Source: Candidatus Nanoarchaeia archaeon
Lineage (GTDB): Archaea > Nanobdellota > Nanobdellia > Woesearchaeales > JACPBV01
Length of the DNA stretch: 64,000 nt
Assembly: GCA_028279655.1 (NCBI GenBank)
Contig: JANQNH010000004.1
Span: 115,365-179,364 of the forward strand
Direction of reading: 5' to 3'
The notes below the pieces were generated by a model that saw only the letters and a list, made by a program, of their open reading frames with translations, did no database searches and was not told where the DNA came from. The position numbers and the translations under genes were made by a program. Positions 20,216-28,717 of the stretch are shown here, piece by piece. Position 1 is the stretch's first letter. Every line of letters begins with the position of its first letter.

Positions 20216-20692
20216 ATGGAGGTGATCCCAATTAATTGCGATATGTGTGGTAAAGAAACTAATCTATATAAGACAGACGTTGAAGGATCGGTTCTTAGCC
20301 TTTGTAATGGGTGCTCTAAGTTTGGAAAGGTGATAGCTACAGTAAGGGTTGAGCCGAAAAGAGTAAAGAAGAAGGAAATAAAGCTACCACAACCAAAAGA
20401 AGAAGAGACAATTCTCTCTATAGTATCAGATTATGGGAACAGGATAAAAAATAAAAGAGAGAAGATAGGCATAGATCAGGAGGAATTTGCCAAAAAGATC
20501 AATGAGAAAAAAGCCCTTATCCATAAGATAGAAACAGGTCATTTTGAACCGCCTATAGACCTGGCAAGAAAGATTGAAAAATTTTTACATATAAATCTAA
20601 TAGAGATGCAGGAAATAAAACCAGAGAAAATAGATCACAAGAAAGGGGACAGCTTCACTATCGGAGATTTTATCAAGGTCAGGAAAAGATAA
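20216..20692 (+). CDS. MBF1-type transcription factor (zinc ribbon plus HTH)
   Basis: A 158-aa protein with an N-terminal zinc ribbon (CDMCG ... CNGC) and a C-terminal Cro/C1-type helix-turn-helix (NRIKNKREKIGIDQEEFAKK ... ALIHKIETG). This is the layout of archaeal multiprotein bridging factor 1, which links TBP and specific regulators in eukaryotes and acts in general transcription or translation in archaea. The start is uncertain: ATG 20216 has no ribosome site in front, while a strong GGAGGTGAT lies at 20218-20226, inside the first codons. GTG 20222 or the ATT at 20231 (which would give the usual short M-N-C-D-M-C-G start) are alternatives. Its 3' end overlaps the convergent glycosyltransferase by 14 bp. 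Confidence 0.85.
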   Translation: MEVIPINCDMCGKETNLYKTDVEGSVLSLCNGCSKFGKVIATVRVEPKRVKKKEIKLPQPKEEETILSIVSDYGNRIKNKREKIGIDQEEFAKKINEKKALIHKIETGHFEPPIDLARKIEKFLHINLIEMQEIKPEKIDHKKGDSFTIGDFIKVRKR

Positions 20693-22034
20693 ACTGATCA
20701 CACTCTCCTTTTTTGTAGTAAACAAGCTCAAACCTATTTCTGAGCAATCCCAAAAACTCATTTGTTCTTTCAAAGCACGATCCATCATTAGGTGGACAAG
20801 ACAGTATATCGCAGGTATCTATCAGTATATGCTTTGCTTCGTTAATTCTTTCCTTAATAACCTCTATCTTCTTAGAGTTATAAATGGGATAATAAATCAG
20901 CTCGTCAACCTTATTATTGAAGTCAACTGCAAATATAGGGTTGCTTATCCATACCTCTCCTTCAATTTCTTTTTCCCTCAAATAACCTTCAAATTCGGGA
21001 TATTCCCTATAGGTTGGAACCTCAAACTGTGTGGCTACCTGTACAACCCATATAACTCCAAAGACAAGGATTACGAAGTACATCATGTCCTTCTCCTTTC
21101 TTATATTATCGAATCCCTTTAGGATACCGAAAGATACGATCAGGTACATATAAGGTAGGAAAGTTAAGACAAAACGAACCTCCTTATGGGCTATTAGGTT
21201 ATAGAAGATAAAGAAAGATAAGAATATTCCCATAATCATCATCTGCTTACTGCGTCTTTTTATTAGAATAGCAACGATCCCAACAACCAGGAATAGCACC
21301 AAGAAACTCTCTTTCAAAAGACTGATAAAATAAAAAGATAGACCTTCATGGTATATCCATCCAGTGTACCTGCTCATAAAAACCTGGAATATAAAAGGAT
21401 AGATCGCATTTTTATAAGATAGGGAGTTCAAAATAAGATAAGGGACAACAGCGAGAGCTAATCCATACCCTAACCTAGTTAGGTTCCTGATTTTTTTCTT
21501 CTCAACCATAAGATACAAGAGAAGAATTAGTAGTACGAACAATTGCAGAAACCTTGTCATAAAGCCTAGCCCAATAAACAGGCCAGAAAGAAAATATCTC
21601 TTATGGATCAGGAGATAAACAGATAATAAGGCAAAGAATGTAGAGGGAATACCAGTTAATACGGATGAGCTGTATAACAGGAAACTGGGGCTGAATGCCA
21701 GCAAAAATGTAGCAATAACACCAACCTTTTCATTAAAAACCTTTCTTCCTATAAGATACGTCAAATACAGACAACCAACACTAAAAAAAACTATCAGGAT
21801 TCTTCCAAAAACTATGGCATTTAATCCAGATCTCCAGAAAAAGCCCAGGAACAGGGGCAATATCAAAGGCCTTGCCGGCTCCCAAAAACCAACCTTGCCT
21901 AGACTAAAGATATATTTGCCCATACCAAGATAGACTGCAGAATCCCACAAAATCCCCCTCTGACTAAGAAGATGGAATATCTTTAGGAGTAAAAAAGATA
22001 TAATGATAAGATACACAATCTTTGACTTTTCCAT
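20679..22034 (-). CDS. GT39-type membrane glycosyltransferase (PMT/ArnT-like)
   Basis: A 451-aa protein with about ten predicted membrane helices and a C-terminal soluble part (~345-451). The first loop holds WDSAVYLGMGKYI ... WEPARPLILP, the acidic lumenal loop typical of the dolichyl-phosphate-mannose mannosyltransferase/ArnT superfamily, which transfers a sugar from a polyprenyl-phosphate carrier to a protein or lipid outside the membrane. It follows two GT2 genes on the same strand; a TATA-like stretch near 22058 could give it its own promoter. The target may be the large surface proteins upstream (inference). Four cysteines near the C-terminus (ILSCPP, SCFE) may make it more rigid. Confidence 0.8.
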   Translation of the reverse strand: MEKSKIVYLIIISFLLLKIFHLLSQRGILWDSAVYLGMGKYIFSLGKVGFWEPARPLILPLFLGFFWRSGLNAIVFGRILIVFFSVGCLYLTYLIGRKVFNEKVGVIATFLLAFSPSFLLYSSSVLTGIPSTFFALLSVYLLIHKRYFLSGLFIGLGFMTRFLQLFVLLILLLYLMVEKKKIRNLTRLGYGLALAVVPYLILNSLSYKNAIYPFIFQVFMSRYTGWIYHEGLSFYFISLLKESFLVLFLVVGIVAILIKRRSKQMMIMGIFLSFFIFYNLIAHKEVRFVLTFLPYMYLIVSFGILKGFDNIRKEKDMMYFVILVFGVIWVVQVATQFEVPTYREYPEFEGYLREKEIEGEVWISNPIFAVDFNNKVDELIYYPIYNSKKIEVIKERINEAKHILIDTCDILSCPPNDGSCFERTNEFLGLLRNRFELVYYKKGECDQFIFS

Positions 22035-22074
22035 TATAAAAAAAGAAATATCCCTTAATTTAAAAATTTAAGCA

Positions 22075-23391
22075 CTATGTTATATTATTGGCATTCTTGT
22101 TTAGCATATACCATTGCATCGGCCTCTTAAAAATTGCCTTATATATCCCCTTATTGACATAATAGACAACCACCAGTCCATAACTAAAGAAAGAGCCTAT
22201 TATCTTAGGCACGCTCCTGGCATTCTTGCTTTTCCATTGGGCAATCACAGCTGTGAAAACAAGACCACTTGTTAAAAGTACATTCCTTCCCAGTTCAGAG
22301 AAGAATTTAACAACATCGATTGTTTCTGGCTCATGGGTTATAAAGCTTACAAAACCTGTCATAAACAACCCCATAAGCAGCAGAGATATCATATATCCGC
22401 TTAAATCAAGGTAAGCACAAAGTTTATCTCCTGAGGTTAGTCTTTTATTAAATGTAATCCCCTTGCCATGCTCTTTGAACGATGCTACGACACCATATGC
22501 CCACCTCATCTGTTGTTTGTATAGGTCCTTTGGCCTGTATGGAACCTCTCCATCACACTCAAGATCCTCGAGATAAACAACCTTGTGTCCTTCCTTTAAC
22601 AACCTTAAGGAATATTCTATATCCTCTGTTAAGCTTCCTGTTTTCCATCCCCCCATCTTTACCAGGAGGTCCTTTCTTACTGCCTCAGCAGAACCACAGA
22701 GAAATCCGAATTTTTTTTTCTTGAAGATAAAAGCTAACATAATCTTATGGCACACAGCAATTATTGTAGACCCCAATAATGATATGATGTTCTGTTTTGC
22801 ATTTACAGACCTCCATCTGGCCTGGACTGCAGGTATGCTCTTGTCATACACAAAAGGAGCGACTATCCTTTTCAGGAAATCCTCTTCTGGAGTAAAGTCA
22901 GAGTCAAATATGACAATAACCTCTCCCTTGGAGTATTTGAGCATATGATTGAGGTTGCCTGCCTTATACCCGATATTGTCTCCTCTTCTGGTTACCTTCA
23001 CAAGCTCCTCTCCCTTGGCAAACTCATCAATCTTCTGGGATACTGACTTGTCCTTGCTGTCATCTCCGATTATTATTTCATACCTATCCTTAGGATAGTC
23101 AAAATTCAGGCATTTCTTAGCGCATTGTATGGCTGCAAGCTCATTATAGGTAGGTATCTGTATAGTTGCAAAAGGAGCCTTTTTATCATCAAATCTGTAA
23201 TCTGTTCTATTCTCTTTTCTGGAAAACAAAACATATAGAGAGATAATAAGATAGGTAAAAGATAGGAAAATAGTTAAGAATAGGAGAAAATTAAAAATGT
23301 TGTCAAATATAACATGAAAGAAATTCAATATAGCTCTTACTAACAAAGAGAATCCTTCTTTGGATCCAACCAATTCCCAATAACCTTCCAT
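22075..23391 (-). CDS. GT2 family processive glycosyltransferase (CesA-like)
   Basis: A 438-aa membrane protein with two N-terminal helices (~20-60), a cytoplasmic GT-A domain and C-terminal helices (~330-420). The catalytic signature is complete: PTYNE, GDDSKD, FDSDF (DxD), TED and QQMRW (QxxRW). This is the pattern of cellulose-synthase-like enzymes that polymerise and export a polysaccharide from a nucleotide sugar. It starts 8 bp after the neighbouring GT2 gene, so they form an operon. The sugar is not readable from sequence. Confidence 0.85.
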   Translation of the reverse strand: MEGYWELVGSKEGFSLLVRAILNFFHVIFDNIFNFLLFLTIFLSFTYLIISLYVLFSRKENRTDYRFDDKKAPFATIQIPTYNELAAIQCAKKCLNFDYPKDRYEIIIGDDSKDKSVSQKIDEFAKGEELVKVTRRGDNIGYKAGNLNHMLKYSKGEVIVIFDSDFTPEEDFLKRIVAPFVYDKSIPAVQARWRSVNAKQNIISLLGSTIIAVCHKIMLAFIFKKKKFGFLCGSAEAVRKDLLVKMGGWKTGSLTEDIEYSLRLLKEGHKVVYLEDLECDGEVPYRPKDLYKQQMRWAYGVVASFKEHGKGITFNKRLTSGDKLCAYLDLSGYMISLLLMGLFMTGFVSFITHEPETIDVVKFFSELGRNVLLTSGLVFTAVIAQWKSKNARSVPKIIGSFFSYGLVVVYYVNKGIYKAIFKRPMQWYMLNKNANNIT

Positions 23392-23398
23392 ATATTGT

Positions 23399-24640
23399 TC
23401 ACCGTATGAAAAACTTATTTTTCCAAAATCTAAATCTTAACAAGCTAATTAGTATAATCATATTTAAAACTATCGTATATGGGAAATAAAAAAAGATAGC
23501 AAAGATATTCTTAAAATGAAGCCTATCCTTAAACATTCTAATTGCGGCTACAATCAACACCGCGCTAATGATCCCAGAAAGCACCCCAAAGAAGCTGTAA
23601 TATGACAACCCCCATACAGGTATTTTATAGATCACATATATTGGTCCCAAAAGGCTGAACCATCTGAAAAGGTAACCAAATAAGCTGGAAAAACTGCCCA
23701 TGTTATAAGGAAGCCAGTAATTTACCTGGAATGCTATTGCTGGCAATGACAAAAAGGAATAGAAGGTCCACCAGAACTGGTTTATAAATAGGAAGAGAAT
23801 AGCAGGGGAAGACTTGTAGGAAAATAATTTCTTGTTCTTCACCAACGATTGTAGGACCCCTATCCACCATCTTGATCTCTGATGATAAAGCTCTCTTATT
23901 GTTGTAGGGGCAATTGTCTTTCCTACAGCGTTGTGCACATTAATCGTTGTATAGCCAGCTTTCTTTATCTCTAATGCAGTATCCATATCCTCTGTCATTG
24001 TATCAGTTTTGAAAAAACCTATCTCCTCAATAGTGGATTTCCTATAACAGGCCAAGGCCCCAAAAAACCATATGCCGTTATTGAACATCCTTGAGAAACT
24101 ATTCCTGATAAGGTTATTATAGTGATATTCGATATTTTGGAATATTGCAATCATCCCCTTATTGTTCCTCACAGTACTTACTCCAGTAGTAGCACCAACC
24201 TTCTTATCAGAAAGGGGCTTTACGATCTCTTTTATGCACTCCTTTTCGATAATTGTATCAGCATCTATCGTAAGGATGAAATCATTCTTTGCATTCCTTG
24301 TTCCAAGGTTCAAAGCTTCTGACTTACCAAGGTGGTTCTGCTCCAGAACCTTAACACCTAAATCCTTAGCTATATCTATAGTATCATCAGTAGAACCATC
24401 ATCAACTACAATGACCTCCATCTTATCTTTGGGATACTCTGATTCCTTTATAGCTTCAATACATCCTCTTAAATTCTTCCCTTCATTATATGCAGGAATT
24501 ACCACACTAACCTTAGGCTCGTAATCCCCATACTCACTCTTCTTGAATCTAGACAGGATATAGACTACAAATATGAACAAGAGAAAACTGAACAATATCA
24601 TGAACAGAATCCCGCACAAAGTCATTACCAATTCTTTCAT
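23399..24640 (-). CDS. GT2 family glycosyltransferase (PgaC/hyaluronan-synthase-like)
   Basis: A 413-aa protein: one N-terminal helix (~6-30), GT-A domain with PAYNEG, DDGSTDDT, DADT, TEDMD and QRSRWW, and several C-terminal helices (~265-405). The order and the QxxRW motif fit processive enzymes such as poly-N-acetylglucosamine or hyaluronan synthase. It is the first gene of the minus-strand glycosyltransferase operon; a TATA-like ATTTAAAAAC lies near 24700 with a leader of about 35-60 nt. Likely makes a surface glycan; which one is unknown. Confidence 0.85.
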   Translation of the reverse strand: MKELVMTLCGILFMILFSFLLFIFVVYILSRFKKSEYGDYEPKVSVVIPAYNEGKNLRGCIEAIKESEYPKDKMEVIVVDDGSTDDTIDIAKDLGVKVLEQNHLGKSEALNLGTRNAKNDFILTIDADTIIEKECIKEIVKPLSDKKVGATTGVSTVRNNKGMIAIFQNIEYHYNNLIRNSFSRMFNNGIWFFGALACYRKSTIEEIGFFKTDTMTEDMDTALEIKKAGYTTINVHNAVGKTIAPTTIRELYHQRSRWWIGVLQSLVKNKKLFSYKSSPAILFLFINQFWWTFYSFLSLPAIAFQVNYWLPYNMGSFSSLFGYLFRWFSLLGPIYVIYKIPVWGLSYYSFFGVLSGIISAVLIVAAIRMFKDRLHFKNIFAIFFYFPYTIVLNMIILISLLRFRFWKNKFFIR

Positions 24641-24740
24641 TTTTCTCTTTTTTTAGTCGATTCACTACCTCAGATAGAGTATAGCTTAGTGTGTTTTTAA
24701 ATGTTTCGTGTATTAAAATTAAGCCTACTTAAGTTCCAGC

Positions 24741-24839
24741 GGCAATGCTGCCCAGTGAAGTCTAAGCTTATAACTTAGTCTTGCGAAAGTACTTGGCTGC
24801 ATCATCCAACACAGAATCTGCACGAAACGCAGCATTGCC
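24741..24839 (+). repeat. Dispersed ~98-bp inverted-end repeat, copy A
   Basis: A 99-bp element that begins GGCAATGCTGC and ends GCAGCATTGCC, a perfect 11-bp inverted repeat. The interior has a conserved CTTGCGAAAGTACTTGG core and a small hairpin (CTAAG-CTTATAA-CTTAG). It is one of four copies in the window and lies in the gap between divergent genes (24641-25022), which otherwise holds only promoters. Confidence 0.88.
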
Positions 24840-24936
24840 GCAATGCTGCCAAGTGAAGCCCAAGCAAAATACCTTGCCTTGTGAGAATCCTTGCTCGCAT
24901 GAACTAACCCAACACTTGCACGGAGTGCAGCATTGC
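24840..24936 (+). repeat. Dispersed ~98-bp inverted-end repeat, copy B
   Basis: A second copy in direct tandem with copy A and in the same orientation, with ends GCAATGCTGC and GCAGCATTGC. Its interior is the most diverged of the four (CTTGTGAGAATCCTTG in place of the core). The junction of A and B makes a perfect 21-bp palindrome at 24829-24849. Confidence 0.85.
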
Positions 24937-24992
24937 TAAATAAAAAAGTATTGAACCAATTAGCTGCTAATCATAAATACACCACAACAATC

Positions 24993-25000
24993 TTTATAAT
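24993..25000 (+). promoter_or_regulatory. TATA box of radB
   Basis: TTTATAAT centred about 27 nt before the ATG at 25023, which would give a leaderless or nearly leaderless mRNA. Confidence 0.6.
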
Positions 25001-25022
25001 ATTATCTTCACCCCCTTAATCC

Positions 25023-25727
25023 ATGACAGATAAGATACCCTCTGGTAGCAAGATCCTAGATCGTATGCTCAACGGAGGCTACGAGAAAGATATAATAACA
25101 ACAATCTACGGTCCTGCAGCTTCTGGTAAGACAGTCCTCTGTATGCTTTGTTCCATAAACATAGCAAGAAACAATAAGAAAGTTATCTACGTAGACACCG
25201 AAAACAACTTCTCTGTAGAAAGACTGAAACAAGTGGCAAAATACGACTACAATAAAATCTTAGGAAACATGATATTCCTAAGGCCCATATCCTTTGAAGA
25301 GCAAAAAAATGATTTCAACAAACTAAGAAGCATAGTAGACAACAGTGTAGGCCTCATAGTTGTTGACACCATTGGAGTGCTATACCGCTTAGAGATAGGA
25401 AAAAATGAGAACATATACAATGTGAACAAAGAACTTGGAGCACAAATCTCATATCTAAACGAAATAGCAAGAAAAAAACACATCCCAATATTGATCACAA
25501 ACCAGGTCTATGCTGATTTCAAAGAAAGAAACAAAGTTAATATCGTAGGAGGAGACCTATTAAAATACAGCTCAAAATGTATGCTCGAACTCCAGATCAC
25601 ACCCCAGAAGAATCGCAAATGCATCATACGTAAACACAGAGCTTTAGAAGAAGGAAAAAACATCATCTACAAGATAGTCGAAGGAGGAATTCTTGGCACT
25701 AAAGAAAAAGGATTCAAGCTATTCTAG
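25023..25727 (+). CDS. radB: DNA repair and recombination protein RadB
   Basis: A 234-aa RecA-superfamily ATPase without the N-terminal helix-hairpin-helix domain of RadA. Walker A is GPAASGKT (~30-37), Walker B LIVVDT (~112-117), and ITNQVYAD matches the region after the second conserved loop. The length fits euryarchaeal-type RadB, a RadA paralogue that helps recombination, probably as a mediator. It stands alone on the plus strand with its own promoter. A full RadA is present at 49.2-50.2 kb, so both paralogues exist here. Confidence 0.88.
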   Translation: MTDKIPSGSKILDRMLNGGYEKDIITTIYGPAASGKTVLCMLCSINIARNNKKVIYVDTENNFSVERLKQVAKYDYNKILGNMIFLRPISFEEQKNDFNKLRSIVDNSVGLIVVDTIGVLYRLEIGKNENIYNVNKELGAQISYLNEIARKKHIPILITNQVYADFKERNKVNIVGGDLLKYSSKCMLELQITPQKNRKCIIRKHRALEEGKNIIYKIVEGGILGTKEKGFKLF

Positions 25728-25763
25728 AAATTCCTTACTTCTAAGTACTCATCGATACAAAAA

Positions 25764-25771
25764 TTTATATA
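25764..25771 (+). promoter_or_regulatory. TATA box, leaderless promoter
   Basis: TTTATATA, centred about 28 nt before the ATG at 25796. With the start of transcription at or next to the ATG the mRNA would be leaderless. Confidence 0.6.
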
Positions 25772-25795
25772 CTCACCTGAATTATCACATCCAAG

Positions 25796-26200
25796 ATGCA
25801 CGTTCCACAACGAGGACAAGTCAATGCACCAAAGATTGTATTGGATGATGTTATTGAGTTTTCTAAACTTCCCAGCAGGCTTCGATTTGCCCACAGAGAT
25901 GATCCAGAACAATATATTGAGTTTGATTACCATCTTATTGATTCTGTATTTGATGGTGAAGGAAACGTTTTACATGGGGGAGCGGGTTGCCCTGTAGAAA
26001 CAGACGAACCTGGACTGCAGATAGCATTTTCAAGTCAAGTTAAATATCTTGGAAAGGATAGGGCTCATTGGTTTGAATTAACAGGGGGAAGAGCGTATTT
26101 TGACAATCAGCCAATGGAAAATCTAAATATAGGATACGGGTGGGTTAAAGGCCTCTATGACGGGGATGGGATCCCAATCTGGCCATCTTCACAAGACTAA
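25796..26200 (+). CDS. Unknown conserved-looking soluble protein, 134 aa
   Basis: I do not recognise this 134-aa protein. It has no signal peptide or membrane segment. It is rich in aromatic and acidic residues, with a C-terminal half of GYGWVKGLYDGDGIPIWP type. Support for a real gene is the well placed TATA box (leaderless), normal codon use and independence from neighbours. It lies between radB and the acyl-CoA carboxylase genes with a separate promoter on each side, so context gives no role. Confidence 0.65.
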   Translation: MHVPQRGQVNAPKIVLDDVIEFSKLPSRLRFAHRDDPEQYIEFDYHLIDSVFDGEGNVLHGGAGCPVETDEPGLQIAFSSQVKYLGKDRAHWFELTGGRAYFDNQPMENLNIGYGWVKGLYDGDGIPIWPSSQD

Positions 26201-26248
26201 CACTAAATAATTCTGATTGAAATATTCCATCCTGTATAAATCATAACC

Positions 26249-26256
26249 TTTTTAAA
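26249..26256 (+). promoter_or_regulatory. TATA box of the carboxyltransferase/biotin-carrier operon
   Basis: TTTTTAAA about 33 nt before the ATG at 26286, preceded by AACC (possible BRE). A short leader of a few nt is expected. Confidence 0.55.
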
Positions 26257-26285
26257 CAAAACTTCATTTTCCTAGCTTGTTAACT

Positions 26286-27824
26286 ATGACTTCAAAGGAT
26301 AAAATCAAGGAATATAACAAGAAAAAAGAAGCCTTAGCTCTAGATAAAAAGATAGTAAAAAAACAGCACGACAAAGGCAAACTAACAGCAGAAGAAAGGA
26401 TAAACCTGCTTCTTGATGAAGGATCTTTTACAGAATTAGATGAATTTGTAGAGCTAAAAAGCCATGATTTCAACCTTCAGGATAAGAAAAGATCAAGAGA
26501 CGGCGTAATAACAGGCTATGGAACTGTAAATAACAGAAAAGTCTGCGTATATGCACAGGATTTTACATTTATGGGCGGCTCTATGGGGGAGATGCATAAC
26601 AAGAAGATCATAAAGATAATGGAATTTGCACTAAAGATAGGATGCCCGATCATAGGCCTGCTTGACTCGGGGGGGGCTAGGATACAGGAAGGCATCAATG
26701 GATTAGACGGAGGAGGAAATATGTTTAAGATGAATACCCTCTGCTCTGGTGTTATCCCTCAGATCTCAGCGATTATGGGCCCTTGTGCAGGCATAGCAGT
26801 TTACTCCCCTGCATTGAATGATTTTGTATTTATGGTTGACAAGACAAGCTACATGTTCATAACAGGCCCTGAAGTTGTAAAAAGCGTTACAGGAGAAAAG
26901 ATAGATTTTATGGGGCTTGGAGGTCCGGATATTCATGATAAGAAGAGCGGAGTTTCACATTTCTTTGCTAAAAATGAGAAGGATTGCATTCAAAAGATAA
27001 AGAAATTGCTGACATACCTTCCACAAAACAACCTTGGTAATCCCCAGGCTATAAACATGGGAGACACCAGCAGACTAAACAATAACCTTAAGGACATAGT
27101 TCCCTCTGATTCAAAGAAAAGCTATGACATGAGAGACGTCATAAATGAAGTAGTAGACAAGAATTCCTTCTTCGAGATACATTCAGGTTATGCTCAAAAC
27201 TGTGTTGTTGGATTTTCCAGACTAAACAATAATGTTGTTGGGATAGTAGCCAACCAGCCCTCAGTACTTGCAGGCTGCCTGGATATCAACAGCTCGGCTA
27301 AGATCTCAAGATTTGTTCGATTCTGTGATTCTTTTAATATTCCTTTGATTAACTTTGTTGATGTAACTGGATATCTGCCTGGGACTGACCAGGAACACAA
27401 CGGTGTGATAAGACATGGGGCAAAGATCCTTTATGCTTATTCAGAAGCAACTGTCCCTAAGATCAGTTTGGTCATAAGAAAAGCCTATGGAGGAGCATAT
27501 ATAGCTCTAGTTTCAAAAGAGATGGGTTATGATTATGTTTTGTCCTGGCCATCAGCCGAGATAGCAGTTATGGGTGCTGAACAAGCTATAAATATCCTAA
27601 ACAGGAAGGATAAGGGAAGTAAAAAATGGGAAAAGATAAGGAAAGAGAAGATAAACGAGTTCAGTGATAAATTCCTAAATCCCTATGTAGCAGCAAAACA
27701 AGGGAAAGTAGATAAGGTTATAGATCCTAAAGAGACAAGAACTCAACTTATTAACGCTCTTGAGATGTTGTCTTCAAAGAGAGAAAAGAGGCCTGCAAAG
27801 AAGCACGGCAATATACCTTTATAA
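26286..27824 (+). CDS. Acyl-CoA carboxylase, carboxyltransferase subunit (PccB/AccD5-like)
   Basis: A 512-aa protein of the propionyl/acetyl-CoA carboxylase beta family (crotonase fold, two halves). Motifs: GGARIQEG, GPCAGIAVYSPA in the N-half and the oxyanion and CoA-binding region VTGYLPGTDQEHNGVIRHGAK, RKAYGGAY and SAEIAVMGAEQA in the C-half. It moves CO2 from carboxybiotin to an acyl-CoA (acetyl- or propionyl-CoA, giving malonyl- or methylmalonyl-CoA). I chose ATG 26286; a TTG nine bases upstream is also in frame. The biotin carrier gene starts 9 bp after its stop, while the biotin carboxylase is encoded 4-6 kb away on the other strand. Which acyl-CoA is used cannot be read with certainty. 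Confidence 0.92.
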   Translation: MTSKDKIKEYNKKKEALALDKKIVKKQHDKGKLTAEERINLLLDEGSFTELDEFVELKSHDFNLQDKKRSRDGVITGYGTVNNRKVCVYAQDFTFMGGSMGEMHNKKIIKIMEFALKIGCPIIGLLDSGGARIQEGINGLDGGGNMFKMNTLCSGVIPQISAIMGPCAGIAVYSPALNDFVFMVDKTSYMFITGPEVVKSVTGEKIDFMGLGGPDIHDKKSGVSHFFAKNEKDCIQKIKKLLTYLPQNNLGNPQAINMGDTSRLNNNLKDIVPSDSKKSYDMRDVINEVVDKNSFFEIHSGYAQNCVVGFSRLNNNVVGIVANQPSVLAGCLDINSSAKISRFVRFCDSFNIPLINFVDVTGYLPGTDQEHNGVIRHGAKILYAYSEATVPKISLVIRKAYGGAYIALVSKEMGYDYVLSWPSAEIAVMGAEQAINILNRKDKGSKKWEKIRKEKINEFSDKFLNPYVAAKQGKVDKVIDPKETRTQLINALEMLSSKREKRPAKKHGNIPL

Positions 27825-27832
27825 CATCTAAA

Positions 27833-28216
27833 ATGCAAGACTTAAGGGTTAATATAGATGGAAAGGAATATACAGTCAAGGTAGAAGAGCTTGATTCTGG
27901 GAAGTTAAAGGTTTATTTCAACGGAGAAACATTCGAGGTAGAGACAAAATCAGACATTGCCAAGGAGCTGTTTGAAGACACAGAAGAAAAGGAAAGTGAT
28001 AATAGCAAAGGGACAATAACTGCCCCCCTTCCAGGGATTATTTTCTCAATCGATGTTAGTGTAGGAGATAAGGTGAAGAAAGGAAAGAAGCTTATCTCAT
28101 TAATGGCCATGAAGATGGAGAATGAGATTACAGCACCCACTGATGGTAAAATTCAAAAGATTAAAGTCAAGAAAGGAGATACGGTCAACAAAGGAGACGT
28201 TCTTATTTTATTATGA
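27833..28216 (+). CDS. Biotin carrier protein of acyl-CoA carboxylase (BCCP)
   Basis: A 127-aa protein with a small N-terminal beta domain (~1-40), an acidic linker (~47-60) and a C-terminal biotinyl domain (~60-127). The biotin-accepting motif is AMKMENE with the lysine at position 94, and the fold pattern PLPGII ... VGDKVKKG ... APTDGKI ... KGDTVNKGD is complete. It carries the carboxybiotin between biotin carboxylase and carboxyltransferase. It is co-transcribed with the carboxyltransferase gene. The ligase that would attach biotin is encoded at 31.6-32.3 kb. Its last bases overlap the convergent small gene at 28211. Confidence 0.93.
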   Translation: MQDLRVNIDGKEYTVKVEELDSGKLKVYFNGETFEVETKSDIAKELFEDTEEKESDNSKGTITAPLPGIIFSIDVSVGDKVKKGKKLISLMAMKMENEITAPTDGKIQKIKVKKGDTVNKGDVLILL

Positions 28217-28354
28217 GGCTTCCAATTCATTCCACTTGAATTCCCTTAATTTTATTCCCCTCTTTTTCAAGTGTGTCGAAATCTCTTTATTTAATTCCAA
28301 GAGATTCTCGGATTCCATGAGGTAAGCCAGTTCCTCTATTTCTTCAATGCTCAT
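28211..28354 (-). CDS. Small acidic helical protein, 47 aa, unknown
   Basis: A 47-aa protein whose ATG overlaps the stop of the upstream membrane-protein gene (ATGA), a typical sign of translational coupling. It appears to be mostly helical (MSIEEIEELAYLMESENLLE...). A longer reading from 28414 exists but would overlap the upstream gene in another frame, so I reject it. Function unknown; possibly a cytoplasmic partner of the membrane protein. Confidence 0.55.
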   Translation of the reverse strand: MSIEEIEELAYLMESENLLELNKEISTHLKKRGIKLREFKWNELEAS

Positions 28355-28590
28355 TTTTCTCTTTCCCCCGACGTTTTTCCAAATAATATTCCAGCCAGAA
28401 CATTCAATGCCCATGCCTGGAAAACATTAATCTGTAATTGTGCAAAATTCTTAAAGACATAATTCCAAAGCCACATGACTGGAAAAGCCAAGATCAAACC
28501 AACTAATGCAGATAAGATAATTATAAGAAACATAGTATAGCCGAGCTCGAATACTCTTTTCAATAGTGGTGTATTGTCTAAAAACCCCAT
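28351..28590 (-). CDS. Small membrane protein, 79 aa, two helices
   Basis: A 79-aa protein with one clear helix (~18-40) and a second, weaker one (~52-70, WALNVLAGILFG). It starts with ATG after a weak GAGG and a TATA box (28618-28625) about 30 nt upstream. The downstream 47-aa gene overlaps its stop. Small proteins ending with a hydrophobic AxNxLxGxxFG-like segment are frequent in DPANN genomes, but I know of no function. Confidence 0.6.
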   Translation of the reverse strand: MGFLDNTPLLKRVFELGYTMFLIIILSALVGLILAFPVMWLWNYVFKNFAQLQINVFQAWALNVLAGILFGKTSGEREK

Positions 28591-28617
28591 CCTCAGTTAT
28601 CAGTTAATCCTTGTTAA

Positions 28618-28625
28618 TATATAAA
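28618..28625 (-). promoter_or_regulatory. TATA box for the small membrane-protein operon
   Basis: On the minus strand this reads TTTATATA after AACC, about 31 nt before the start at 28590. Confidence 0.55.
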
Positions 28626-28717
28626 GGTTATTGAAAATAATTAAATCTGTTTTTATAAAATATATAATTAAAAAAAGATAGGATATAATAAAATTCAATC
28701 TAGTAAGTAAATATCTA

